DNA of 64,000 nt from CAYZGU01 sp964478165 (GTDB lineage Bacteria; Poribacteria; WGA-4E; JAJDTR01), in contig CAYZGU010000039.1 of NCBI GenBank assembly GCA_964478165.1, forward strand, positions 1 through 64,000. Reading direction: 5' to 3'. The notes beneath the pieces were generated by a model. The model did not search any database. It was not told the origin of the DNA and worked only from the letters and a program-made list of their open reading frames with translations. Position 1 is the stretch's first letter; every line of letters starts with the position of its first letter. This document shows, piece by piece, positions 9,554-17,552 of this stretch. The translations under genes were made by a program, and so were the position numbers.

Positions 9554-11386
9554 CTACTGCATCTCCTTCGATAAAACCCCGACTAACACATCGAGATGAA
9601 CGTGCCGGAAGAATTCCGACAGCCTTTTTTGCTTAGGCTTTTCCGGCAGTAGGATGAAGTCCGATCGCTTTTGTTGGATCTGTTCAAAGACCTTTCGATA
9701 AGCGTTGCTTGTCGCATAAGCAATCGTAAGCTTGTAATGCCCCTCGTACCTGTTGAGGTAGTCGTTGAATCGGTTTGCACAAAGCTGGATTTGATTTGTG
9801 TCGTGGGAAGATAATTGGAACTCGTAGCGTAGTACAGCTTCTTCCGATTCGAATTCCTCAGGTACGGGGCCATAAAGGCCCGACAGCGTTACTTTGTGGA
9901 TAGCATCTTGGCGTTCTCCGAGGCCATCGCGGAGCTTTGTGCTGACAATGGTGTGTGTGCGCGAGCGAGAGTACGGCTTTTTCCCCGCACACGGGATAGT
10001 CAAGAGAATGTCCTTGTGTTCAGGTGGTTGATATTCGGGAGCGATAACGAAGGAATTGGGTGTGTAGTTCAAAGAAATCGGTACTGCTCCCAGGTGTTGG
10101 TGCGGGCGTTTTGTCCATGTCGGGAGAGTGACAATCCGTTTAGCTAGTCGTTTGGAAAATTGATTGTCATGCTCGCCGAGCCATCCGACTGCATTTTGAA
10201 TGCCACGAGCATTAGTGGCGTGCTTAACTAAAGCTTCGAGCGCTTGATCAGATTCAATTGCCAGTTTCATGTCTCTTAGCGTTTTCGCGTCCATTTCGAA
10301 GTTGTGGAGCGCGATTGCCGCATAATACTCGCTTTTATATTTTCCTGTCGAAGTCCTTTGATAACTTTTGGCTTCCATGAATGCCTGCTGCATCTCTTCG
10401 AGTGGAGTGTTTCGACAAACGTGGCATTTGCAGCCTATTGTATCCAATTCCATGACCTTGAGTTTCTGTTGAGTTTTAGGGTCGGAATAGCTAAGATTCC
10501 TTGCGGCCTGGATATAACTTGTGCTATCAAAGCTATCAACTCCTAAGTATGCCAGTATAGGGGTCAGATTTCCAGAAACTCCGAAGGCATGAATGGGGGT
10601 TTGGCGTCGCTTTGATGGTGAGAGAGCGTCGATTACACCGCAAATTCGGGATAGCACTGCTGAATCATCGAATCCACGTAGAGGTACGAGGGAGCCCACC
10701 GCAAGTCCGAACGAAGGTAGGAGACCTTGTACTCGTTCGAAGACTTGAATTACGTAGTTTCGGACGTCTTCTCTAGATTGTCCGTGACAGCAGATATATA
10801 GAAACGGTGGATTAGGTTTGTCGGCAAGGATTTCCGCTACGCGCGTAGCATTGTCGATGCTGCGTTTCATTCGATTCTCAGCCTCATCGCGTGCAAGGTT
10901 TGGAGGGAGGGGATAATCCAATGACGCGAGAATCTCGCCACCGAGATTGAGTTGAAATTCGAGAATGTCCTCTGCTTCTTTGTCCTTCCGAATTCCATAT
11001 TGTGAAAGATCTAACCCCGCATTGTAAAGCAACTTGAAGCCCCCTGAATCGAGAAAGATAGGTGCACCATACGACGCACCGACCTCTTTGTAGCGCTCGC
11101 GCATCGGTTTATCTCGCCAGTATGCGATATGGCGGGCCGTGAGGTTGAAATCGAGAAAGTGGAGCACTTGAGATAACATCGGTACATCTCGTTTCATGAA
11201 GTCTCTCAAAAGGTATTTCCAGATACCACCACCACGTGGACTTGTTCCGGTCATGAATGAACTGACTGGATACATTATCGGTGTTGGTAAAGCCGATAAC
11301 GCTTTGCCTTTTCTCATCAAGTTCAATTCGCCGATTCTGCCAGCATTTCGTTCGATTTTCGTTTGGTATGTTGGTGTGCTGGTCAT
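9554..11386 (-). CDS. tRNA-guanine transglycosylase fused to archaeosine-synthase-like (ArcS) domain
   Basis: 610 aa. Residues ~30-370 are a TGT barrel: LDSGGFK with the active-site Asp113, LAVGSL (228-233), FGVSGN (268-273), VDSFDSTSY with the second Asp287, and a zinc site C319-x-C321-x2-C324 with H361. The wording around Asp287 (FDSTSY) is closer to archaeal ArcTGT (FDSASY) than to bacterial Tgt. Residues ~455-575 carry PCAGKKPYSRSRTH (465-478), which fits the motif PCx3KPYx2Sx2H reported for archaeosine synthase ArcS, followed by LYGPVPEEFE resembling the ArcS PLGVVPRELE region. No PUA domain is evident at the C-terminus. TGT enzymes exchange guanine for a 7-deazaguanine in RNA (or DNA, as in DpdA); ArcS modifies the inserted preQ0. 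One protein could do both steps, which is inference. It follows a PTPS/QueD-like gene by 78 nt. ATG 11386 lacks a strong Shine-Dalgarno. Confidence 0.82.
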   Translation of the reverse strand: MTSTPTYQTKIERNAGRIGELNLMRKGKALSALPTPIMYPVSSFMTGTSPRGGGIWKYLLRDFMKRDVPMLSQVLHFLDFNLTARHIAYWRDKPMRERYKEVGASYGAPIFLDSGGFKLLYNAGLDLSQYGIRKDKEAEDILEFQLNLGGEILASLDYPLPPNLARDEAENRMKRSIDNATRVAEILADKPNPPFLYICCHGQSREDVRNYVIQVFERVQGLLPSFGLAVGSLVPLRGFDDSAVLSRICGVIDALSPSKRRQTPIHAFGVSGNLTPILAYLGVDSFDSTSYIQAARNLSYSDPKTQQKLKVMELDTIGCKCHVCRNTPLEEMQQAFMEAKSYQRTSTGKYKSEYYAAIALHNFEMDAKTLRDMKLAIESDQALEALVKHATNARGIQNAVGWLGEHDNQFSKRLAKRIVTLPTWTKRPHQHLGAVPISLNYTPNSFVIAPEYQPPEHKDILLTIPCAGKKPYSRSRTHTIVSTKLRDGLGERQDAIHKVTLSGLYGPVPEEFESEEAVLRYEFQLSSHDTNQIQLCANRFNDYLNRYEGHYKLTIAYATSNAYRKVFEQIQQKRSDFILLPEKPKQKRLSEFFRHVHLDVLVGVLSKEMQ

Positions 11387-11464
11387 TTTATTGGTGTGCT
11401 TAGGGACGCGAAAAGCCGTTTGGTTGATTCCGGAAGCATTAAAAGCATTAATGATTAACGCAGG

Positions 11465-11845
11465 TTATTCTGCTTCGAGTCGTGCTGCCCCCCATTCCTT
11501 CCCCTCGAGTTCCCGCAGTTCAACTTCTACAGCGCTGAGCTTTACACCCAACGTCCTTAACTTGGAAGAGACGTGGAAAAAGAAGTGAGCGGCCAACATC
11601 TCGCATGTTGGATACGCCGCTTGTTCTTCAGTCAAAGCGGGGTTTTCGTTAAGATAAGTTTCGGAGAGTTTTTCGACGCATGGATCTGTGATCTCGCGCA
11701 GCTTAAGAATGTCAACAACCATACCATGCTTAGGAATGCCCCTCACGTAAAGTTTTAGTGTCCAGAAGTGGTTGTGTGGCTTTTCTCGGACAGAAAGACT
11801 GTGGCTTGCGTAGAATTCAAAAGGGACAATTACCGTTGTATACAA
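11465..11845 (-). CDS. 6-pyruvoyl-tetrahydropterin synthase / QueD-like protein, Cys-less variant
   Basis: 126 aa single-domain PTPS/QueD-fold protein. The zinc histidines are present: FYASH (H15) and HNH (H24, H26); so are GMVVDI (41-46) and PTCE (79-82, the pterin-binding Glu). The catalytic Cys of QueD and PTPS is missing, and the segment before the His pair reads REKPHNH with Glu21, like the Glu-containing PTPS-III group (REKLHGH in Plasmodium) that makes 6-hydroxymethyl-dihydropterin. The DHH triad region of QueD reads SET here, so the usual Asp-His pair is gone. The start is TTG 11845, with AGGAAAGG about 11 nt upstream. It precedes the TGT-ArcS gene by 78 nt on the same strand, which suggests a role in 7-deazaguanine supply, but the residue pattern leaves folate-type chemistry possible. 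Confidence 0.75.
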   Translation of the reverse strand: MYTTVIVPFEFYASHSLSVREKPHNHFWTLKLYVRGIPKHGMVVDILKLREITDPCVEKLSETYLNENPALTEEQAAYPTCEMLAAHFFFHVSSKLRTLGVKLSAVEVELRELEGKEWGAARLEAE

Positions 11846-13231
11846 TATATGCGTATCCTTTCCTCGGAGAAGGAGAGATGAACAGCTGCAAAAAATGTCA
11901 TGATAAGTCGCGATTCCGAGCCTCTGAGCTTTGCATACGAAACGCTGTTAGAAAATGGATCAAGCTAACACGAAGCGATGCGGATAGCATGTTGAAAACG
12001 ATGAACCTCTTTGTAAAATGTGCTATCCTAGGAGAGTAAACAGATGAATACGGCCTGCAAGCGGGTGCTAGCATTTAATTGACTGATGATGAGTGCCATG
12101 ATAGGACAAACTTTCATCTTTGATGGAAATTCGGAAACTATTTATTAGGTTGAGGTCGAGGCGCGCTAAAGCCAAATTGGTCAATGGTCCTGAGGTTTCG
12201 CAGAGGTCGTGCTTGGTACTAGGCCTGATTCTGACTCCTGTGGAGTGATGTTAGGTTTCTAGATTGTTTTAGGTCATGTGAGGACGAACCTAGAAGCGCT
12301 TCTTATGTTGCACAGTCAATGATTGAGAGGCTTGGTCATTCGCTTTTGTAAGTAACACCCAGTGTACCATATTTCAACGGGTTTTCCCACACCTTTGCTT
12401 GCTTGAATCACCTAATACAGCTTTTTGTCTCAGATTGATTAGGTTTTTCATTGACGATGTTTATCACCAATGCTATGATTTGAGCGATGTGGGAGGACGA
12501 TTGAATAATTCCGCGCGTGGCGTCATCTTGGGCTAGTCTATCTGCGAAGCGCTGTTGGCCGCACTTGTTGATTTGGAATCAGATTTTACATCGTCTAGCG
12601 CTTGTGGGGCTATGGATTGGACGAGAAATGTTTAGTTTGTGCAAAATTGTCTTGTATCTTGTGCTCCAGATAATCGCCCTATCAGCTGTTGTAGCCATCA
12701 CCGCTGCTGACCTGGTGCAAGTGATTTAATGACCTTGAGACTTTCGCGTGGTTGTGTGGTCGGCGTGGATTGATTCTTGGGTTAGTATTAACGTGCTGTG
12801 AATCGTTGTTTGAGTAGCTGTCGGATTTGTGGAAAGTCGTTTGTTGAAAACAGTGTTGGCGGAAGTGGTTCTGCACTGATAGGCATTCTGCCGTTGACGT
12901 ACTCCATGGTTCTAATCACAGGAAACATCCGCTGTTCCGAAACCTCCTGTAATCGTGTAGATCGTCGAGTTGCTTGGGTTTCTACTGACTCGGTTTCTTC
13001 CGATGCTCTCGCAGGTGACTGACGTAGCTCTAAATTTGGGCTATTATCAGTTATGTGTTCCCGATGATTGTTCTCCGTGTAGGCCCTGAGTGGGAACGGT
13101 CGGCCTGCGAAGTCACTTTCACCACGATCTGATTAATGATCCGTTTGCTCAGTATAGAGCTCGGTAAATTGGAAATATATTTGGGATGTTCTCGCGTGTA
13201 AGCTTGATGTTTTTCGTTGGAGCTGTCTTCA
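11846..13231. other. Long gene-poor stretch
   Basis: About 1.4 kb between the divergent PTPS-like gene and mobA. I see no recognisable coding region, tRNA or repeat. One small ORF at 11878-12039 (53 aa, with CKKCH) has a good GGAGAAGGAGAG ribosome site but no other support. Confidence 0.5.
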
Positions 13232-13858
13232 ATGAAACTGACAACAGGAGTTATCCTAGCTGGTGGAAATAGCCAGCGAATGGGCCAGAACAAAGCGCTG
13301 ATGGAGCTAAATGATGAAACAGTCATTGAACGTGTTCTACGACCTCTCCGAATCGCTACTGCGAATGTCCTCCTAGTTACAAATACACCACAATTATATG
13401 CCCACTTGCGCTTGCCTATGTACAAGGATCTTGTTCCAGGTACAGGTGCTCTCGGCGGAATCTACACAGGACTTCACTACGCCACGAGTAATGCTGTGCT
13501 TTGCGTTGCGTGTGATATGCCACGGCTACAATCAAGCCTGATGAATTATCTGGTGTCGGTCTTGGGAAATTACGATGCTGTTGTGCCTTGCATACGGAGC
13601 GCGGACTCGGCTGGACAGAGTTTCGAAACGCTATGCGCGGTCTACACCAAGCGTTGTACCCATGCTATCAGTCAATTGCTTGATGAAGGTGAATTGCGTG
13701 TGCATGCTCTGCTTGATCGTATCTCGGTTCGTACTGTCGAGCCGGAGGAATGGACTGAGTTCGATCCACATGGGGTCTCGTTTTCGAATCTTAACACGCC
13801 CCTAGATTTCGAAAGAGTGAAGGGGCGATTAGTTAAAGAGAAGGTGGAGGAGATATAG
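13232..13858 (+). CDS. mobA: Molybdenum cofactor guanylyltransferase
   Basis: Transfers GMP from GTP to molybdopterin to form the guanine-dinucleotide form of the cofactor. The nucleotide-binding signature LAGGNSQRMGQNKAL lies at residues 8-22, followed by the Rossmann-like core with CDMPRL (the metal-binding DMP) near residue 95 and a PCIRS strand. 208 aa, the usual size. ATG 13232 is chosen over the in-frame TTG 13217 because GGAG at 13219-13222 is 9 nt before the ATG. moeA starts one base after its stop, so the two are a transcriptional unit for molybdenum cofactor maturation. Confidence 0.92.
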   Translation: MKLTTGVILAGGNSQRMGQNKALMELNDETVIERVLRPLRIATANVLLVTNTPQLYAHLRLPMYKDLVPGTGALGGIYTGLHYATSNAVLCVACDMPRLQSSLMNYLVSVLGNYDAVVPCIRSADSAGQSFETLCAVYTKRCTHAISQLLDEGELRVHALLDRISVRTVEPEEWTEFDPHGVSFSNLNTPLDFERVKGRLVKEKVEEI

Positions 13859-13859
13859 G

Positions 13860-15074
13860 ATGTTAACGGTCGAACAAGCGCGTGAGCGAATGCTAGGTAC
13901 GATTGGCGTATTGCCAACCGAAAGGCGAGGTATATTGGATTGTCTAGGTTATGTGCTAGCAGAAGACATCTATGCAGCGGAGCACATCCCTCCGTTTGAT
14001 AACTCCGCCATGGATGGTTTTGCCGTAATCGCCCAAGACGTGCAAGGTGCAGTCCGAGATCGACCTGTACAACTATCGGTCACTGAAACTATCGCTGCCG
14101 GGTATGCACCGACAAACGAGCTTGAATCGGGACAGGCCGCGCGCATCATGACTGGTGCTATGTTGCCAAACGGTGCAGATTCGGTCGTTATGCAAGAAGT
14201 TGTGGAATTGGATGGGAACAAGGTAAGAATCCTTGAGCGTGTGGAAGAGGCCGAAAATGTGCGGTTCACTGGAGAAAGCGTGAAACGCGGAGATCTCGTT
14301 ATGGAAAGAGGAAAGTTCCTGCGCGCACAAGAGTGTTCGATGCTGGCTTCGCTGAACCAGTCGGATGTTCTGGTTCACAGGCGGCCACGGGTCGCGGTTG
14401 TTTCCACGGGCGATGAATTGACCTCACTTGGACAAGCGTTGGAACCCGGCAAGATTCGTGACAGCAATCGTTATGGCATCTATGCGCAACTTCAAGAGGC
14501 GGATTGCATACCAATTGACATGGGAATTGCGCCCGATGACGAGTTGGAAACGGAGAGAATCTTCCGAGATGGTCTGAGTCGCGCAGATGCTCTGATTACC
14601 AGTGGTGGTGTTTCAGTTGGACAGTATGATGTTGTTAAGACGGTATTATCCAGGCTCGGGAAAGTTCAGTTCTGGCGAGTGGCCATGAAGCCGGGAAAAC
14701 CCCAAGCGTATGGTCTCGCAGCCGGGAAGCCGATTTTTGGATTGCCTGGAAATCCCGTGTCCTCGCTTGTCGTGTTTGAGCTTTTCGTTCGCCCATCCCT
14801 CCTAAAAATGGCCGGGCATTCGAACCTATTTCGTCCTAACTTCAGGGCAATTTTAGGAGAAAATATTGTCAACAAAGATAAACGCGTCAACTATATGCGT
14901 GCGATTATCAAGGAGAATGGAGGAAAATACCACGCAATGACTACCGGGGCACAGGGATCCGGAATCCTCTACTCTCTCGTTCTAGCAAATGGATTTATCG
15001 TTGTGCCAGGCGGGGTGTCACTCGATGCGGGGGACGAGGTAGATGCCCAGTTTTTGGGTGATGTTCCAGGCTAA
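13860..15074 (+). CDS. moeA: Molybdopterin molybdenumtransferase
   Basis: Inserts molybdenum into adenylated molybdopterin. 404 aa, matching the family. The N-terminal domain shows the conserved PPFDNSAMDGFAV block (residues ~41-53) and GEAVRxGD-like 'GESVKRGDLV'. The MogA-like domain has VVSTGDEL, GKIRDSNRY, TSGGVSVGQYD and the substrate loop KPGKPQAYG followed by GLPGNPVSS. GGAGGAG ends a few bases before ATG 13860, inside the end of mobA. Together with mobA this implies molybdoenzymes elsewhere in the genome, possibly including selenium-dependent ones given the selenoprotein nearby; that link is only inference. Confidence 0.95.
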   Translation: MLTVEQARERMLGTIGVLPTERRGILDCLGYVLAEDIYAAEHIPPFDNSAMDGFAVIAQDVQGAVRDRPVQLSVTETIAAGYAPTNELESGQAARIMTGAMLPNGADSVVMQEVVELDGNKVRILERVEEAENVRFTGESVKRGDLVMERGKFLRAQECSMLASLNQSDVLVHRRPRVAVVSTGDELTSLGQALEPGKIRDSNRYGIYAQLQEADCIPIDMGIAPDDELETERIFRDGLSRADALITSGGVSVGQYDVVKTVLSRLGKVQFWRVAMKPGKPQAYGLAAGKPIFGLPGNPVSSLVVFELFVRPSLLKMAGHSNLFRPNFRAILGENIVNKDKRVNYMRAIIKENGGKYHAMTTGAQGSGILYSLVLANGFIVVPGGVSLDAGDEVDAQFLGDVPG

Positions 15075-15175
15075 TTCTGCGCCATTCGCAGCTTAGTGTT
15101 TTCGGCCATCGCCCGACCAAAAAGGATTGGACGCGACACTTTTCTGTTCTGGCATCCTTGCCAAACGAGATGCAG

Positions 15176-15505
15176 CTATACGCTGAACGATTCTCCACAG
15201 CCACATTCTGATTTTGCGTTCGGATTGATAATCTTGAATCCAGAATCCATTAATCCATCCTTATAGTCGAGAGTTGATCCTGCGAGATACAGAGTGCTCC
15301 GCGGATCAATGTAAATCTTCAAACCGTGGAATTCAAATACCTTGTCGCTTCCTTTGGACTCACCAAATTCAAGATTGTACTGGAAACCTGAACATCCCCC
15401 GCCAACAATTTGCATGCGTAGGCCAAATCCGTCATCGGTGGAATGACCTTCCTGTTCTATAAGGCCAATTGCTTTCTGGGCGGCATTTTCAGTAACCGTA
15501 ATCAT
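15176..15505 (-). CDS. IscA/ErpA-type iron-sulfur carrier
   Basis: 109 aa A-type carrier (HesB family) that accepts Fe-S clusters or iron and hands them to apo-proteins. The three ligand cysteines are all present: C38 in GGGCSGFQY and C101/C103 in SECGCGESF. The protein is full length for the family. Its ATG overlaps the IscU-like stop codon by 4 nt (ATGA), so translation is coupled. No cysteine desulfurase gene is adjacent, which differs from standard isc operons. Confidence 0.93.
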   Translation of the reverse strand: MITVTENAAQKAIGLIEQEGHSTDDGFGLRMQIVGGGCSGFQYNLEFGESKGSDKVFEFHGLKIYIDPRSTLYLAGSTLDYKDGLMDSGFKIINPNAKSECGCGESFSV

Positions 15506-15891
15506 GGCAGTTCTCCTGGCTGTGATTTTGCGTTTGACAGATAGTCATGGATTGCTGATTTGAAGACCTTTTCTGCGTCAATCGCGTATCTTTGTGTTTC
15601 GGACGGCAAACCACCTAACGCATTTTCGATGTGATGACTCGTGACCTTCAAGGCTTCTTCGATGTGAAGACCTTTTATCAGTTCCGTTACAACGGAACTG
15701 ACTGCGATGACAGTTGGGCATCCGAATGCCTTGAACTGTGCATCTCCTATCTTACCGTCGAGAATCTTAATTGATAGTTTTATCATTTCACCATTCGCAG
15801 GTGCGCCCACAATTCCCATGCCGTCAGCGTTTTCGATTGTGCCGACGTTCTGCGGGTTTTCATAGTGATTCATAATCTGTGGAGTATACAC
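15502..15891 (-). CDS. IscU/NifU-N-like scaffold lacking two of three cluster cysteines
   Basis: 129 aa with the IscU fold signature: NHYENPQNVGTI at the N-terminus, a GAPANGEMIKL loop, FGCPTVIAVSS and a DAEKVFKSAIHDYL C-terminal helix. The canonical ligands are altered. The first Cys and its Asp (GAPACGD) are Asn33 and Glu35, only C58 remains, and the HC pair is Gln100-Arg101. Codons were checked on the minus strand (AAT for Asn33). Such a protein should not assemble a normal [2Fe-2S] cluster, so it may be a sulfur/iron carrier, a regulator or a specialised paralog. The start is GTG 15891; Shine-Dalgarno is weak. It is the first gene of the pair with IscA and follows a perfect promoter. Confidence 0.85.
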   Translation of the reverse strand: MYTPQIMNHYENPQNVGTIENADGMGIVGAPANGEMIKLSIKILDGKIGDAQFKAFGCPTVIAVSSVVTELIKGLHIEEALKVTSHHIENALGGLPSETQRYAIDAEKVFKSAIHDYLSNAKSQPGELP

Positions 15892-15942
15892 ATGTCACCA
15901 ATTCTCTCGAGCAAGAGGGTCACCTGAAGCAGAGTACCCCTA

Positions 15943-15971
15943 ATTATATTCTAATAATGAATCGATGTCAA
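15943..15971 (-). promoter_or_regulatory. Perfect sigma-70 promoter for the iscU-like/iscA operon
   Basis: On the minus strand TTGACA (15971-15966), a 17-bp spacer, and TATAAT (15948-15943) match the consensus exactly. Predicted start is near 15936, giving a ~45-nt leader before GTG 15891. No IscR-like palindrome was recognised around it. Confidence 0.85.
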
Positions 15972-16037
15972 CACATATACTGTTGAATTGTCCGGACGTT
16001 TTGTGCCATGTCCTTAGATTCTGAGTGATATTGTGAC

Positions 16038-17552
16038 CTATTGATTGCGTAGGTGTTTCGGGCTATGTGGCGCTGGGCCTCGAGATTGGAGAAGGTCCAT
16101 CTGACCTTCTGTTGGTTCTGCTCAGCAGAACCAGGGCTCTGTAAGCCGTGGAGCTCGGATTCGATTCGGTGAGAGCGGTTGATGTCTCGGAGGGGTCTCT
16201 CCCTGAATTTCCGCGGCCAGCTCCCACACGTTATGGAATGTCTTTTCAGCCGTCACGCCCAATCGAGAATTTTTCTCGACCTTTGTGTTCACAGCTTTGT
16301 ACAGCTCGTCCATTTGTGGATTAGGGTGCTCCCATCGATAGCTGAAGGAACTCTGGTCGAGCGTGCCAAGATAGGTCTTCATAGAGGTGCTGTTAAGAAG
16401 GAGAGACCCTGGCGGTACTAACAGCCGTATTGTATATTGGACAGGATCGACGTGGTCAATAAGCCGGTGTCGTTCGACAAATTCGAGCATTTCAAGATAA
16501 TCGCCTAAGGTCGTCCACGGAGTAAATGCTAGCCAGGTTGGCCGTAGTGAAATGCCGGTGCTATGTACGATTGCGATTGCCTCTTTGACATCTGCTCGTG
16601 TGTGACTCTTCTTCAGAACCTTAAGGACAGTGTCGCTTAATGATTCCACTGCGGAAACGGTGAACAAGCACCCGAGTTGACTTAGTTCTGGAAATAAGGT
16701 TCGGTGCTTAAGAATATGTTCAATTTTGGAGACAAAGTCGAATGTCAATGACGAAAACTTTTCGTGCATTTTTCGGACAAGACGCAACGAATGTGTTGGG
16801 CCGTTCAAGAAATCCGGATCGCCAAATGAAATGTGTGTCGCTCCTGCATCAACCTGTCTACTAATGTCCTCCATCACAACCTCTTGTGGAATAGCGAAGA
16901 AGCGTCCGCCATATACAGGCGGAATGGGACAATGTGTACAGACGTGTTTACAGCCACGGCTTGCTTCAACATATCCGATGAGGCGCTGCTCGCCCTGATG
17001 TTCAAGACGGGAATAGTTTCTAAGTGATGGTAAGGCACGTCGAGATGGTACCGGAAAGTCTGTGCGTTGGAGGAAAGGCGTGCTTTCAAGGCTACGTCCA
17101 ATAATGCCTTCAGGCATATCTAATCTCGAATCTCCTGATGACGAACATTCGTGGTTCTCGACCTTTTGGATCAGTGCAAGGAGCGGTTCTTCATATTCAC
17201 CCGTAATACAGAAGTCTACCCCATTTTTCAGCAGATAATCCGAGTTCAAACCAGCGTAGAGTCCGTAGAGGCAGATAATTGCATCTGGATTAATTGTGCG
17301 AACACGTTCGACAACACTAACTCCTAGGCGTAATGCCGTGTGCATTGGTACCGAAATACCGACAAAGCGGGCGCGCATAACCTTCTGGACATCCATGGTC
17401 TCAACGGAGACGTCAATTGCCTCCGCTGAAAATCCTGCGCGCTCCAGGACCCCGAGCGGCATTGCAACTCCCATGGGTTGACGCCCCAGTTCATAACATG
17501 AAATTAGCAGCACTGCACCGGCTGATCGTATTTCTGAGACTCGTTTTTGCAT
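16038..17552 (-). CDS. CUAEP-tail radical SAM selenoprotein (in-frame TGA read as selenocysteine)
   Basis: B12-binding radical SAM protein. Residues ~1-130 form a cobalamin-binding-like Rossmann domain (GVLERAGFSAEAIDV, GISVPMHTA). The radical SAM core has C201-x3-C205-x2-C208 in GCKHVCTHCP for the 4Fe-4S cluster. A conventional reading stops at TGA 16124-16122 after ...TEPWFC (476 aa). Reading through gives C-U-A-E-P then 23 residues to TAG at 16040-16038, 504 aa in all. This is exactly the tail that defines the CUAEP/CCAEP-tail radical SAM (seleno)protein family. A hairpin meeting the bacterial SECIS rules follows the TGA. A GGAAGGAGG ribosome site precedes ATG 17552. Substrate is unknown; the C-U pair is probably redox active. 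Sec insertion needs selA, selB, selC and selD elsewhere; none is in this window. Confidence 0.85.
16090..16110 (-). promoter_or_regulatory. Bacterial SECIS-like hairpin
   Basis: On the minus strand AGAAGGTC pairs perfectly with GACCTTCT (8 bp) around the 5-nt loop AGATG. The loop starts 19 nt after the UGA and has G at its second position. Published bacterial SECIS criteria ask for a 4-16 bp upper stem, a 3-14 nt apical loop with a G in its first two positions, and 16-37 nt between UGA and loop. All are met. Confidence 0.75.
16114..16132 (-). repeat. Palindromic hairpin enclosing the selenocysteine codon
   Basis: GGTTCTG and CAGAACC form a 7-bp stem with loop CTGAG, so the UGA lies in the loop. 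It abuts the SECIS-like hairpin on its 5' side. It could slow the ribosome or compete with termination; function is unproven. Confidence 0.6.
16122..16124 (-). other. Predicted selenocysteine UGA codon
   Basis: TGA between TGC (Cys476) and GCA GAA CCA (Ala-Glu-Pro). The frame stays open for 27 more codons. The five encoded residues C-U-A-E-P match the family tail motif, which cannot be expected by chance after a stop codon. Confidence 0.85.

Noticed and set aside
11878..12039. 53-aa ORF with a CxxCH motif and a strong GGAGAAGGAGAG ribosome site
   Set aside because: No family resemblance beyond CxxCH, no signal peptide for a cytochrome c, and the purine run may be chance opposite the divergent gene's leader.
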